From NCBI RefSeq assembly GCF_024753545.1, contig NZ_JANTOO010000020.1, positions 124,001 to 188,000 of the forward strand: a stretch of DNA of 64,000 bases, given 5' to 3'. The notes beneath the pieces were generated by a model. The model searched no databases. It saw nothing but the letters and a program-made list of their open reading frames with translations, and had not been told where the DNA came from. Position numbers and translations under genes: made by a program. The DNA is from Lysinibacillus pinottii (GTDB lineage Bacteria; Bacillota; Bacilli; Bacillales_A; Planococcaceae). Positions 46,436 to 55,563 of this stretch are shown piece after piece. Position 1 is the stretch's first letter. Every line of letters starts with the position of its first letter.

Positions 46436-46464
46436 ATTGTATAGCTAGCCATCAGCTCTGTCAA
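46436..46464 (-). promoter_or_regulatory. SigA promoter of rny
   Basis: TTGACA (46464-46459) and TACAAT (46441-46436) with exactly 17 bases between them on the minus strand. Confidence 0.85.
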
Positions 46465-46660
46465 GGATAGTCGGGCACCTGTTCGCCCTCTAAACAGAAA
46501 AAAAGTAAGTCCTATCCATTCAGTGAATTTTTTCCCTATAACTTTTACACTAGAAAAAAATTTACCTTTTATACCTTTTACGTCCACCCAGTACATAAGA
46601 AATAATTTCTGAGGCATATAGCTTCTATCTTATTATGTGTAAAAATTTTAGATTATAGAC

Positions 46661-46699
46661 AAAAAAAGCATTGTTCCCTTAATAAATTGGGAACAATGC
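46661..46699 (-). terminator. recA terminator
   Basis: GCATTGTTCCC and GGGAACAATGC (46668-46678 and 46689-46699) form an 11-bp stem followed by seven T on the minus strand. Confidence 0.92.
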
Positions 46700-46709
46700 A
46701 ATCGTTTGA

Positions 46710-47771
46710 TTATTCTTCATCAAGAAGTGACATTAATTCTTCATCCATCTCGTCTTCTTCATGCGCAGCAATTGTATAGGAAGAAGCTGCAATACCATAA
46801 GAGGATCGAATTTTGTTCGAGATATCTTCCAAAACAGCAGGGTTTTCTTTTAAATACTGTTTTGCATTTTCTCGCCCTTGACCTAGACGCTCATCACCGT
46901 AGGCATACCAAGAACCACTTTTTTGCACGATGTCTAATTCTACACCTAAATCAACTGTTTCGCCTTCTTTAGAAATACCTTCTCCATACATAATATCAAC
47001 TTCAGCTGTACGGAATGGCGGCGCTACTTTATTTTTGACAATTTTAATTTTCGTACGGTTACCAACAATATCATTACCTTGCTTAATAGCTTCTGCACGG
47101 CGAACTTCTAAACGTACAGAGCTGTAGAATTTAAGGGCACGTCCACCTGGTGTTGTTTCAGGGTTTCCGAACATTACCCCAATCTTTTCGCGAATTTGGT
47201 TAATGAAAATAGCAATCGTTTTTGATTTGTTAATAGAACCTGAAAGTTTACGTAATGCCTGTGACATTAAGCGGGCTTGTAAGCCGACATGAGAATCCCC
47301 CATATCTCCTTCAATTTCAGCTTTTGGCACTAGAGCAGCAACGGAGTCAATAACAATAATATCAATTGCACCACTACGAACTAGTGCTTCTGCAATTTCA
47401 AGTGCTTGCTCCCCTGTATCTGGTTGTGATAATAATAGCTCATCAATATTGACACCTAATTTTTGAGCATAGATAGGGTCTAATGCATGTTCTGCATCAA
47501 TAAATGCTGCTTGTCCACCTTTTGCTTGTACTTCAGCAATAGCATGTAAAGCAACTGTTGTTTTACCTGACGATTCAGGACCATACACTTCAATAATACG
47601 TCCACGTGGATAACCACCTACGCCTAATGCAGCGTCAAGTGCTAGTGATCCACTTGAAGATGTGGCAATTTCTAAATCGGTTTTTTCACCGAGTTTCATA
47701 ATTGAACCTTTACCAAAATTCTTTTCAATTTGTTTTAAAGCCTGTTCTAAGGCTGCTTTACGATCACTCAT
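46710..47771 (-). CDS. recA: Recombinase A
   Basis: A 353-aa RecA that forms filaments on single-stranded DNA for recombination and SOS induction. Walker A GPESSGKTT, the DNA-binding loops IREKIGVMFGNPETTPGG and the acidic tail DEMDEELMSLLDEE are clear. AAGGAGG lies seven bases before the ATG. It has its own promoter with an adjacent LexA box, and terminators on both sides. Confidence 0.98.
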   Translation of the reverse strand: MSDRKAALEQALKQIEKNFGKGSIMKLGEKTDLEIATSSSGSLALDAALGVGGYPRGRIIEVYGPESSGKTTVALHAIAEVQAKGGQAAFIDAEHALDPIYAQKLGVNIDELLLSQPDTGEQALEIAEALVRSGAIDIIVIDSVAALVPKAEIEGDMGDSHVGLQARLMSQALRKLSGSINKSKTIAIFINQIREKIGVMFGNPETTPGGRALKFYSSVRLEVRRAEAIKQGNDIVGNRTKIKIVKNKVAPPFRTAEVDIMYGEGISKEGETVDLGVELDIVQKSGSWYAYGDERLGQGRENAKQYLKENPAVLEDISNKIRSSYGIAASSYTIAAHEEDEMDEELMSLLDEE

Positions 47772-47816
47772 TCATTTTCCTCCTTCGAAAACTGTTCACT
47801 GTGTTTGTCTATCTCT

Positions 47817-47845
47817 ACTATACTTGTTTTTGAGAAAACACGCAA
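47817..47845 (-). promoter_or_regulatory. SigA promoter of recA
   Basis: TTGCGT (47845-47840) and TATAGT (47822-47817) are 17 bases apart on the minus strand, about 45 bases before the recA start. Confidence 0.8.
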
Positions 47846-47853
47846 GAAAAAAG

Positions 47854-47867
47854 CGAACATTTATTCG
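47854..47867 (-). promoter_or_regulatory. LexA (DinR) box of recA
   Basis: CGAATAAATGTTCG on the minus strand matches the Bacillus SOS consensus CGAAC-N4-GTTCG with one mismatch (C to T in the left half). It lies just upstream of the -35 box. Confidence 0.75.
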
Positions 47868-47881
47868 ATTTTTATACAAAA

Positions 47882-47914
47882 TAAAAATTTGGATAGTTTT
47901 TCTCTACCCAAATT
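47882..47914 (-). terminator. cinA terminator
   Basis: AATTTGGGTAG pairs with CTATCCAAATT (one G-U pair) around a 7-base loop, followed by TTTATTTT on the minus strand. It separates cinA from the SOS-regulated recA. Confidence 0.75.
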
Positions 47915-47931
47915 CCTATTTTCACTCTATG

Positions 47932-49191
47932 TTAATATCGTTTTGTATAACCGCGTTCTTCTAAAAGCTGCATTAAATAATGGCATGTAAATTTCACTGC
48001 ACGAAGTCGATTTGTATTTCGCATACCAGATAAATGAAGTAAGTATGTAAGTGGCTCCTCATCATTGATGGCAATACCAATCCAAACCGTTCCTACTGGC
48101 TGATGGTCATGTGCTGTAGGCCCTGCTTCCCCTGTTAGCCCAATTCCAATGTTTGTACCAAATTGTTTCCGAACTGCACTTGCCATTGCAGCAGCACATT
48201 CACCACTAACAACGCCGTGCGTATCTATTAATTCTTGTGAAATACCAAGATGCTTTACTTTTGCTTCTGCCGCATAGGTCACGACACCTCCAATGAGTGC
48301 GTCCCCTACCCCTGGAATTTCTGCAAGCTCCGATTGAAACAATCCTGCTGTTAAACTTTCCGCAGCAGAAATAGTAAGATGATTATCTAAGAGCATTTCA
48401 ACTGTCTTTGAAGCAAGTGAATCATCATCCATACCATACTGATAGTCACCAACAAGGGCTTGTATCTCAGCCACTTTGGCAGCAATAAGTTGCTGGGCTT
48501 GCTGTTCTGTTTCTGCCTTTGCTGTTACGCGCAATGTTACCTCACCATCCGACGCAAGTGGAGCGACGGTTGGATTTGTTTGAGCATCTAAAATATCCTG
48601 TACCTGAACTTCAAGTTCGGCTTCACCAATGCCATAAAAACGCATCACATGTGAGGCAATAATCCCTCCATCATTAAGCATCGCGGCAAGTTTAGGCTTC
48701 GCCTCAAATTGAAACATAGGCTCAAGCTCTTTTGGTGGCCCTGGAAGTAAGATATACGTATGATTATTATTGTTGAAAATCATACCAGGCGCCATTCCAT
48801 GGTGATTCGCTAGTATTTCGCTTCCAGCTAGAATTAAAGCCTGTTTCCGGTTATTCTCCGTCATAGGACGTCCTCGCTTGGCAAAAAACTGCTCAATATA
48901 AGTTAATGCTACCTCATCAAACTCAAGAGAAACACCGAGATGGCGAGCAATCGTTTCTTTTGTTAAATCATCTTTCGTAGGTCCTAGTCCTCCCGAAAAT
49001 ATAATTAAATCTGCACGAGATTCTGCCACTTCAATAGCTTGTTCTAAACGTTTTGCATTATCACCAACTACTGTATGGTAAAAAACATTAATGCCTAGCT
49101 CGGATAACTGGTTCGAGATAAATCTCGCATTTGTATTCGTAATTTGACCTAATAATAGCTCTGAGCCCACCGCTAGAATTTCAGCATTCAT
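47932..49191 (-). CDS. cinA: CinA: nicotinamide-nucleotide/ADP-ribose pyrophosphatase-amidase family protein
   Basis: A 419-aa two-domain protein. The N-terminal MoCF_biosynth domain has AEILAVGSELLLGQITNTN and FSGGLGPTKDDLT; the C-terminal CinA domain (about 255-415) has SAAESLTAGLFQSELAEIPG and GLTGEAGPT. The family links NMN deamidation and ADP-ribose hydrolysis; in Bacilli cinA sits in the competence-induced cinA-recA region. Confidence 0.95.
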   Translation of the reverse strand: MNAEILAVGSELLLGQITNTNARFISNQLSELGINVFYHTVVGDNAKRLEQAIEVAESRADLIIFSGGLGPTKDDLTKETIARHLGVSLEFDEVALTYIEQFFAKRGRPMTENNRKQALILAGSEILANHHGMAPGMIFNNNNHTYILLPGPPKELEPMFQFEAKPKLAAMLNDGGIIASHVMRFYGIGEAELEVQVQDILDAQTNPTVAPLASDGEVTLRVTAKAETEQQAQQLIAAKVAEIQALVGDYQYGMDDDSLASKTVEMLLDNHLTISAAESLTAGLFQSELAEIPGVGDALIGGVVTYAAEAKVKHLGISQELIDTHGVVSGECAAAMASAVRKQFGTNIGIGLTGEAGPTAHDHQPVGTVWIGIAINDEEPLTYLLHLSGMRNTNRLRAVKFTCHYLMQLLEERGYTKRY

Positions 49192-49208
49192 GATTCACAA
49201 GACCTTTC

Positions 49209-49787
49209 TTATTTAGACTCAAGTAAAACACGTCGATTAAGGTAGAAGTAGTCCCACCCAGACCATAGCGTAAAGAACAATGCTACATATAGCATTATCA
49301 TATCAAAAGGAATACCAATGAGTTCGAAAATTGTGTTGTGTAAAAGCGCAGCAGCGATTGCTACTATTTGTGCCCAAGTCTTGATTTTGCCAAGCTGATT
49401 GGCCGCTACGACCTCTCCTCCACCTGCCAAAATAAGGCGTAAACCCGTAACAGCGAATTCACGGCTAATAATAATAATAATCACCCAGGCTGGTGCCATA
49501 TCAAGCTCTACCATTAAAATAAACGCTGCTGATACAAGTAATTTATCAGCTAAGGGATCTAAAAATTTCCCAAATGTAGTCACAAGATTATACTTACGTG
49601 CATAATAACCATCTACCCAATCAGTTGTCGAAGCTAAAATAAAAATAAGTGCACCTATAAAATGATGGATTGGCATCTCTGCCCCAAATAGAGTCAATGT
49701 TCCCCAGCCAAAATCAAACATCATAACAATGACAAAAAATGGAATAAGCAAGATTCGTGAGATGGTAATTTTATTTGGTATGTTCAT
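49209..49787 (-). CDS. pgsA: CDP-diacylglycerol--glycerol-3-phosphate 3-phosphatidyltransferase
   Basis: A 192-aa membrane enzyme making phosphatidylglycerol phosphate. It has the CDP-alcohol phosphotransferase signature in DWVDGYYARKYNLVTTFGKF followed by LDPLADK, and about five helices. The ATG at 49787 follows GAAAGGTG; an upstream in-frame ATG at 49805 is less suitable. It is 17 bases from cinA. Confidence 0.95.
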   Translation of the reverse strand: MNIPNKITISRILLIPFFVIVMMFDFGWGTLTLFGAEMPIHHFIGALIFILASTTDWVDGYYARKYNLVTTFGKFLDPLADKLLVSAAFILMVELDMAPAWVIIIIISREFAVTGLRLILAGGGEVVAANQLGKIKTWAQIVAIAAALLHNTIFELIGIPFDMIMLYVALFFTLWSGWDYFYLNRRVLLESK

Positions 49788-49834
49788 TTTTCTAACACCT
49801 TTCATGATGAAAGAAAGTAGCCATCACATGATGA

Positions 49835-50755
49835 CTACTGTTCTTTATTGAAATTGATGACGATATTTTGAGTTACAACTTGCTGTGCATATGTGAGAAG
49901 CTCGTCATTAATATAGATTTTAGCTTGCGTAGAATTACCAAGACGGATACGAACATAATTTTGAGTCGTCGCGTCAAATTCTACCACTTCACCAGCATTA
50001 TAAACACGAGTATCCGTTAATAATTCTTGTTGCTGTTGATTACGAATACCAACAAATGTAGGACCTGAAACCTCAATTTTCAGTTTCAGTGTATCTGTAC
50101 CTGTTAACGTGTATGAAGTTGTTTCTCCATCTGCTTCAACAGTACCCGCGGAAATGGTTTGCTTGATCTCTTCAGTTTGATCAGTTTGATCTTCATCAGT
50201 TGGTGTTTCTTCTTTAGAATCTGTATCTTTTTGGTCATTTTTCAGAGCATCTTTTTCTTCTTTTTCTTTCTTATCTTTCGCACTATCAATAGGCTTAACA
50301 TTCGTATCGTATTCAATTTCAGGAGACGTTGTGTTGCCTTCGCTTGTCCCTGGACTGTTTTTAGATTGCCATAGCACCCATATTGCTACAATGATTACGA
50401 CAATAAATAACGCAACAATGATTTTCGGCATTGCCTCCATCATTTTATTGGAAGGGCCTTTCGTGACCTTTCTTCTGCTTGGACTATTCGTGATAGATTG
50501 ACTTACTTGATCATTTGGAGTACTCGGCAGTTCATTTTTATAAGTCTCTAATATTTCTTCTGCATTTAAACCAACCGCATCTGCATATTGTTTAATAAAA
50601 GCTCGTACATAAAACGAGCCAGGCATAATGGAATAATTGCCCTCTTCAATTCCTACTAAATAACGCTTTTGAATTTTCGTTATTTCTTGTAAATCGTCTA
50701 AGCTGTAGCCTTTAGACAGTCTCGCCTCTTTCAGTCGAGTCCCTAATTCTGCCAC
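49835..50755 (-). CDS. RodZ-like cell-shape protein (YmfM)
   Basis: A 306-aa bitopic membrane protein: an N-terminal Cro-type helix-turn-helix (GTRLKEARLSKGYSLDDLQ, about 4-70) that binds MreB in RodZ, one helix near residues 110-132, a highly charged Lys/Asp/Glu/Thr linker, and a C-terminal extracellular beta domain (DUF4115; SGPTFVGIRNQQQQ). The GTG at 50755 has AGGTG six bases upstream; a GTG at 50764 adds three residues. Confidence 0.88.
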   Translation of the reverse strand: MAELGTRLKEARLSKGYSLDDLQEITKIQKRYLVGIEEGNYSIMPGSFYVRAFIKQYADAVGLNAEEILETYKNELPSTPNDQVSQSITNSPSRRKVTKGPSNKMMEAMPKIIVALFIVVIIVAIWVLWQSKNSPGTSEGNTTSPEIEYDTNVKPIDSAKDKKEKEEKDALKNDQKDTDSKEETPTDEDQTDQTEEIKQTISAGTVEADGETTSYTLTGTDTLKLKIEVSGPTFVGIRNQQQQELLTDTRVYNAGEVVEFDATTQNYVRIRLGNSTQAKIYINDELLTYAQQVVTQNIVINFNKEQ

Positions 50756-50780
50756 TAATAACACCTACTTTAACATCAAA

Positions 50781-51569
50781 TTAAAAATTAAATCCACCAA
50801 ATGAATCGGATTCGGACATATGATTTTTTTCCATTATTTCATAAGTAATTTCTTCATCTGTGTGATGACGTAATTCAATAATATAATCAAAATCCTCTAT
50901 TTTATATTCGGAATGCTGAACAAACATATCTGGATGCTCTACAACCTTGATGCATGGCATATTCATCATTTCACGCACTAATTGTAGATGTCGCTCATCA
51001 GATGAACGACGAGTCACAATACCATCTAAAATAAAGATATTATTACGACTAAATTCATCCCCCACTAATTTATTACGAACCGTTTGTTTTATCATCGTGG
51101 ACGATAGAAAAATCCACTTTTTATTGGCACAAACACTTGCTGCTACTATAGACTCCGTTTTACCAACACGTGGCATGCCACGGATACCAATCAGCTTATG
51201 TCCCTCTTTTTTAAAGAGTTCGGCCATAAAATCGACTAAAATACCAAGTTCATCTCTTACGAAGTGGAAAGTGTTTTTTTCGTCTGCATCTCTTGGAATA
51301 TAACGACCGTGTCTAATAGCTAAGCGGTCTCGAAGTTTTGGTTGTCGAAATTTGGTTACGTTAATATGTTCCATTGTCGAAACAATTGTACGAAAGCGTT
51401 CAATTGCCTCATCGTTGTCTGTATGCACTAACATACCACGCCGATCCTCATCGACACCATTGATTGAAATAATATTGACACGAAGCATCCCTAAAAGTGA
51501 AGCAATATCTCCTAATAATCCAGGGCGATTCACCTGAATCTCATATTCAAAGTACCAATCGCTCAACAC
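50781..51569 (-). CDS. ymfK: YmfK: ACT-like plus P-loop protein (DUF3388)
   Basis: A 262-aa protein of unknown role conserved at this locus in Bacilli. Residues 5-75 look like an ACT domain (EIQVNRPGLLGDIASLLGML), the ligand-binding fold of amino-acid regulators. They are followed by a P-loop, GIRGMPRVGKTES, and a hydrophobic strand IFILDGIV, suggesting a nucleotide-binding module. Start at GTG with AAGGG seven bases upstream. Confidence 0.85.
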   Translation of the reverse strand: MLSDWYFEYEIQVNRPGLLGDIASLLGMLRVNIISINGVDEDRRGMLVHTDNDEAIERFRTIVSTMEHINVTKFRQPKLRDRLAIRHGRYIPRDADEKNTFHFVRDELGILVDFMAELFKKEGHKLIGIRGMPRVGKTESIVAASVCANKKWIFLSSTMIKQTVRNKLVGDEFSRNNIFILDGIVTRRSSDERHLQLVREMMNMPCIKVVEHPDMFVQHSEYKIEDFDYIIELRHHTDEEITYEIMEKNHMSESDSFGGFNF

Positions 51570-51762
51570 ACTCGTTCCCTTCCTATTAGTTAACGTAAAA
51601 AATCCTTTATAAGTTCCATCATAGCTGATTTTTTATGTAATGGAAAGTTAGAATACATGGAATTGCGGCGTTATTTTTAAAAACTTACTATTTTTTTTGA
51701 ATGCATAGAAATAAGGCTTACATACGTTCCCGTTTTCACAAAAAAATAAATTTTTTATATAG

Positions 51763-51793
51763 AAAAAAGAGGAGATAAGCTCTCCTCTTTTTT
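51763..51793. terminator. Terminator after ymfJ
   Basis: AAAAAAGAGGAG and CTCCTCTTTTTT pair around ATAAGCT; T-runs occur on both strands. It overlaps the ymfJ stop codon and separates ymfJ from ymfK by about 220 bases in which nothing else is seen. Confidence 0.85.
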
Positions 51794-52050
51794 TATTGCA
51801 CATGCTTATTTTGGACAAGCTTAACGACACAATTCGCCAATGCATGCTTTTCATCTTCAGAGGCAACGCCCCATAAATCCGACAGCACTCGCTCTTGCTC
51901 GTTTTTAGGATCTACATTTGAAGCTAAATATTCACCAATTTGGACAGCAGCTGCTTGAATCATTTTCTTAGGCATGCCACTTGATTCAGCTTGCATAACG
52001 TTTTGTCCTAAAAACGATGTCCATTTTTGCCAGTTTTCTAAAATGGTCAT
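51793..52050 (-). CDS. ymfJ: DUF3243 protein YmfJ
   Basis: An 85-aa protein matching B. subtilis YmfJ in length and pattern: NWQKWTSFLGQNV, QIGEYLASNVDPKNEQERVL and LWGVASEDEK. Role unknown. GGAGGAG six bases before the ATG at 52050 fixes the start; the frame further upstream runs back into ymfI and is spurious. Confidence 0.9.
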   Translation of the reverse strand: MTILENWQKWTSFLGQNVMQAESSGMPKKMIQAAAVQIGEYLASNVDPKNEQERVLSDLWGVASEDEKHALANCVVKLVQNKHVQ

Positions 52051-52094
52051 ATGTTTCTCCTCCTTTACACATGTAGTATGTGTAAAAAAGAAGA

Positions 52095-52823
52095 TTATAT
52101 GTACCAACCACCATTTAATCGAATGATTTGTCCTGTCACGTAATCGGCTTTCCCAGACAAATAAAAACGAACCATCTCAGCCACGTCTATTGTTTGTCCA
52201 ATTGAGCCTAGAGGAATATCCTCCAAAATATAATTAAGCTCCTCTTTGCTTAAATGACTGTTCATCGATGTATTAATGAAGCCCGGAGCAATGGCATTTA
52301 CTCGAATACGAGATAATGCTGCTTCCTTTGCGTAGGATTTAACAAATGCATGTTGTGCTCCTTTGACAGTTGCGTACAGCGCCTCCCCAGCAGATCCAGC
52401 TTCTCCCCATATAGAACCGATAAATAATACATAGCTGACATCATGCTGACGAAGCTTTTCAGATAGTAAAGCTGTCAGCCTCATCGGATTTTGAACATGG
52501 ACTCTCCATAATGCGTCCATATCTTCCACTGTTGTATCCTCTAGCAGCGAATAATGCGCTTGTCCATTTGCGAAAATAATAGCCTGCACATTAAAAATCT
52601 GTGCGGCTACCATTTCTGCTCCTGTTACAATTGAAAAATCCCCCTGTACAAGCATAAATTCTTGTGCAGGGAAAGTTTTAGTAAGTGTATCGCATAAAGT
52701 TTCTGCAGCATTTTTATTAGTTGAATAGTGTAAATAGATAGACCAGCCTTCTTCAGCCAAGCTATGACAAATAGCGTGACCAATTTCACCTGAAGCACCT
52801 AGTACAAGAGCAAACTTTTTCAC
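52095..52823 (-). CDS. ymfI: Short-chain dehydrogenase/reductase YmfI
   Basis: A 242-aa SDR with cofactor motif GASGEIGHAI, the NAG-like FANGQAH, a catalytic serine in FIGSIWG and YATVK as YxxxK. The fold resembles 3-oxoacyl-ACP reductases but the substrate is unknown. It starts at GTG overlapping the ymfH stop (TAGTG). Confidence 0.9.
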   Translation of the reverse strand: MKKFALVLGASGEIGHAICHSLAEEGWSIYLHYSTNKNAAETLCDTLTKTFPAQEFMLVQGDFSIVTGAEMVAAQIFNVQAIIFANGQAHYSLLEDTTVEDMDALWRVHVQNPMRLTALLSEKLRQHDVSYVLFIGSIWGEAGSAGEALYATVKGAQHAFVKSYAKEAALSRIRVNAIAPGFINTSMNSHLSKEELNYILEDIPLGSIGQTIDVAEMVRFYLSGKADYVTGQIIRLNGGWYI

Positions 52824-54121
52824 TAGGCATCCTGCTTACTTGGTAAAATTTTAAACACGGTTTGTTGAGATTCACCCTGAACTGAGACAAACGCTTTGTA
52901 CAAATCATCAATTGTTAATTCCTCAAGAACTGGTACAACATCAAATAAATTCATGTCATTAAAGGAATAACGAGTAAATTGGTTAGCGATAAATTCTATA
53001 GAATTCAAAGCACGTAAGAAGAAACCAATTTTTTTGCGTTTAATACGTTCAAGATCAGCACTTTCAAATTGTGAATTCCCTTCAAATTTGGCCAATTCTT
53101 CTTTAATTGCCGATGTTAATTTATCAGGCTCTGAAGAATCAGAACCAATCATTGCAAATCCAAAACCATTTTCTAATGTAAAATCAAACGCATATGTTTC
53201 ATCAATTAAACCTTCTTCGTAAACACGTTCATAAAAATTAGATGTACGTCCAAAAATAAGTTCCAGCGCAATTTGAACAGATAGCTCATGCTTTAACATT
53301 TCTCGACCTGACAAATTGGTTTCTTTTGCCTTCAATCCAACATAAACCTTAGGCTTTTGTACATCCATGTTTAATGTTCGTTCGCTAATCGCTACCTCAG
53401 TTGGTTCTTCCTCAAAGAAACGTTCAATGGATGCAGGTTCAGAAAACTCTTTTTTACCCTGATTTTCACGGATAAAAGTCATCATTTCCTCTGGGTCAAC
53501 CGCACCAATCACAAATAATAGCATATTAGATGGGTGATAAAACGTATTGTAGCACGTATATAAATGATCCGCCGTAATGCCATCAATCGATTCAATTGTC
53601 CCAGCAATATCAATTTTTACGGGGTGATGATGATACATATTTTCAATCGTACCAAAATATAAACGCCAATCTGGTTGATCATCATACATCGTAATTTCTT
53701 GCCCAATAATTCCTTTTTCTTTGTTGACAGTCGCTTCTGTAAAGTATGGCTCCTGTACAAAATTCAATAACGTTTCAGTACTTTTGTAAATGTTATCAGT
53801 TGAAGAGAATAAGTATGCCGTACGCGTAAACGATGTAAAGGCGTTAGCAGAAGCACCATATTCACTGAACTTTTGGAAGACATCTCCATCTTCTTTTTCA
53901 AACATCTTATGCTCTAAGAAGTGAGCGATTCCATCTGGCACAGTAATGCTTTCTGTTTGACCAATCGGTATAAACGTGCGATCAATAGAACCATACTTCG
54001 TTGTAAAAGTTACAAATGTTTTAGAAAAACCTTTTTTCGGCAATATATATACATCTAAACCATTTTCAAGCTTTTCATAATAAAGGGTTTCATCTAGTTG
54101 CTTAAATTCAATTGTTTTCAT
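52823..54121 (-). CDS. ymfH: M16-family zinc peptidase YmfH (active partner)
   Basis: A 432-aa M16 metallopeptidase with the inverted zinc motif HFLEH at residues 67-71 and a downstream glutamate region. It probably pairs with YmfF, as in two-subunit M16B enzymes. It overlaps ymfF by ATGA. Confidence 0.92.
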   Translation of the reverse strand: MKTIEFKQLDETLYYEKLENGLDVYILPKKGFSKTFVTFTTKYGSIDRTFIPIGQTESITVPDGIAHFLEHKMFEKEDGDVFQKFSEYGASANAFTSFTRTAYLFSSTDNIYKSTETLLNFVQEPYFTEATVNKEKGIIGQEITMYDDQPDWRLYFGTIENMYHHHPVKIDIAGTIESIDGITADHLYTCYNTFYHPSNMLLFVIGAVDPEEMMTFIRENQGKKEFSEPASIERFFEEEPTEVAISERTLNMDVQKPKVYVGLKAKETNLSGREMLKHELSVQIALELIFGRTSNFYERVYEEGLIDETYAFDFTLENGFGFAMIGSDSSEPDKLTSAIKEELAKFEGNSQFESADLERIKRKKIGFFLRALNSIEFIANQFTRYSFNDMNLFDVVPVLEELTIDDLYKAFVSVQGESQQTVFKILPSKQDA

Positions 54122-55389
54122 TGTGCGGCTTGCTCCTTTCCACTTAAGAAATAGACCGCTTCAAGCTGCACTTGCTTCGCCATGTCCACAACATCTTCCT
54201 TCGTCACAGCTTTCCACTTATTTGCCCAAGATTCTACAGAGAACTCCTCCGGTAAATCTTTATATTGATCAAAAATTTCGATTTGTCCACGGGCAGAATC
54301 CAAGGACTCTTTTAATTGATTCGTGAGCATAGCTTTTGTTTGTTCTAGTTCTAAATCTGTTATGTTACCAGACTGCATTGTCATAAGCTGTTCTTTAATT
54401 AAAGATAACGCCTTTTCCTCATTTTTAGCCTCAATCCCAGAAACTACAAATACAAGACCATAATGTGAAGCATAGGAGCTAGAAGCATAATAAGCCAGAC
54501 TCTCTTTTTCACGAACATTCATAAATAATTTTGCATGTGGATAACCACCGAAAATACCATTAAAAATCTGCATTTTAGCAAAGTCTGGATTACCAAATCT
54601 TACAGGCGTACTAAAGCCAATGTGAAGCTTCCCTTGCTTCATCTCATGCTGTTCTCGAACATAATCGTTTTGAGGATGCTGTTGCGGAAGAACGGCTGGC
54701 ACTTCTTCAGGCGTACGATCATTAAATGGTAGCGCTTTTTTTAATTTCGCTACAATTTCCTCTTCATTAATATCCCCAGCAACATAAATATCTATTTTAT
54801 CGTTAGCTAGCATGGATTGATAAGCCTCAAATAAGGAGGAAGGTGTAATTTTTTGAATTTCCTCGACACTACCATTTGCCGAAATAGATGCTGGTTCATT
54901 TGGTCTTAGGATTTGCTGTAAGCGGAATTGAGCAAAGCGAGATTTATCATCGAAAATAGATTCAATACGTTGTATAACTGTCTTCTTTTCTCGTTCCACA
55001 ATGGATTCCTTAAAGACTCCATTTTCTAAATTAGGCTCAAAAATAGCCGTATGCAGTAAACCAAGTACGTCATTTAACACACTTGTATTTGCTAAATAGT
55101 GATCATTTACAGTCTCCACATTCATGAGGACTGTATGCTCATTCCCTCTTTTAGACGTATCAAAATATAAAACAGTGCCATATAGATCGTCTAAAAAGCT
55201 TCGAAAAGCAGCGGTTGTTTTATATTTAGCATTACTATGCTGCAGGACATTGGTTAATACAGTACGTTCCGATGCACTTTTAGCCGTTAATGCTCTTCTC
55301 CATTTAATTGAAAAATTTACGGTTTTAAATTGGGTCGTTTGTCGGATATGCAAATTGACACCTTTGGCAAAAGGTATAGTTTTAAACAT
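54118..55389 (-). CDS. ymfF: M16-family peptidase-like protein YmfF (lacks zinc motif)
   Basis: A 423-aa M16 homologue of the same fold and length as YmfH, but the position expected for HxxEH (near RTVLTNVLQHSNAKY) has no such motif, so it is likely the non-catalytic partner. It is related to AlbF-type processing proteases. A terminator lies upstream, after nupQ, and the gene probably begins the ymfFHI(JKM) run. Confidence 0.9.
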   Translation of the reverse strand: MFKTIPFAKGVNLHIRQTTQFKTVNFSIKWRRALTAKSASERTVLTNVLQHSNAKYKTTAAFRSFLDDLYGTVLYFDTSKRGNEHTVLMNVETVNDHYLANTSVLNDVLGLLHTAIFEPNLENGVFKESIVEREKKTVIQRIESIFDDKSRFAQFRLQQILRPNEPASISANGSVEEIQKITPSSLFEAYQSMLANDKIDIYVAGDINEEEIVAKLKKALPFNDRTPEEVPAVLPQQHPQNDYVREQHEMKQGKLHIGFSTPVRFGNPDFAKMQIFNGIFGGYPHAKLFMNVREKESLAYYASSSYASHYGLVFVVSGIEAKNEEKALSLIKEQLMTMQSGNITDLELEQTKAMLTNQLKESLDSARGQIEIFDQYKDLPEEFSVESWANKWKAVTKEDVVDMAKQVQLEAVYFLSGKEQAAQ

Positions 55390-55514
55390 ATGAAACCCTC
55401 CTATCCTTCTTAATATAACGATGTACTACACATACTATACATGTCTACTGTCTATAATTGCAAAAAGAATCCAAAGTATGTATGGGAAAAATTATAAATT
55501 ATATCATTCAACAT

Positions 55515-55549
55515 GGAAAAAAAGACTGAGCATATTTCACTCAGTCTTT
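55515..55549 (-). terminator. nup operon terminator
   Basis: AAAGACTGAG and CTCAGTCTTT pair over 10 bp around a 9-base loop, followed by T6 on the minus strand. Confidence 0.9.
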
Positions 55550-55563
55550 GATCATGACTTATT

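Noticed and set aside
46423..46617. Possible 64-aa gene on the minus strand between rny and recA
   Set aside because: It covers the near-consensus rny promoter, has no ribosome site and a composition like random AT-rich DNA.
51648..51866. 72-aa open frame on the minus strand after ymfJ
   Set aside because: Runs through the ymfJ terminator and overlaps ymfJ in another frame; no ribosome site.
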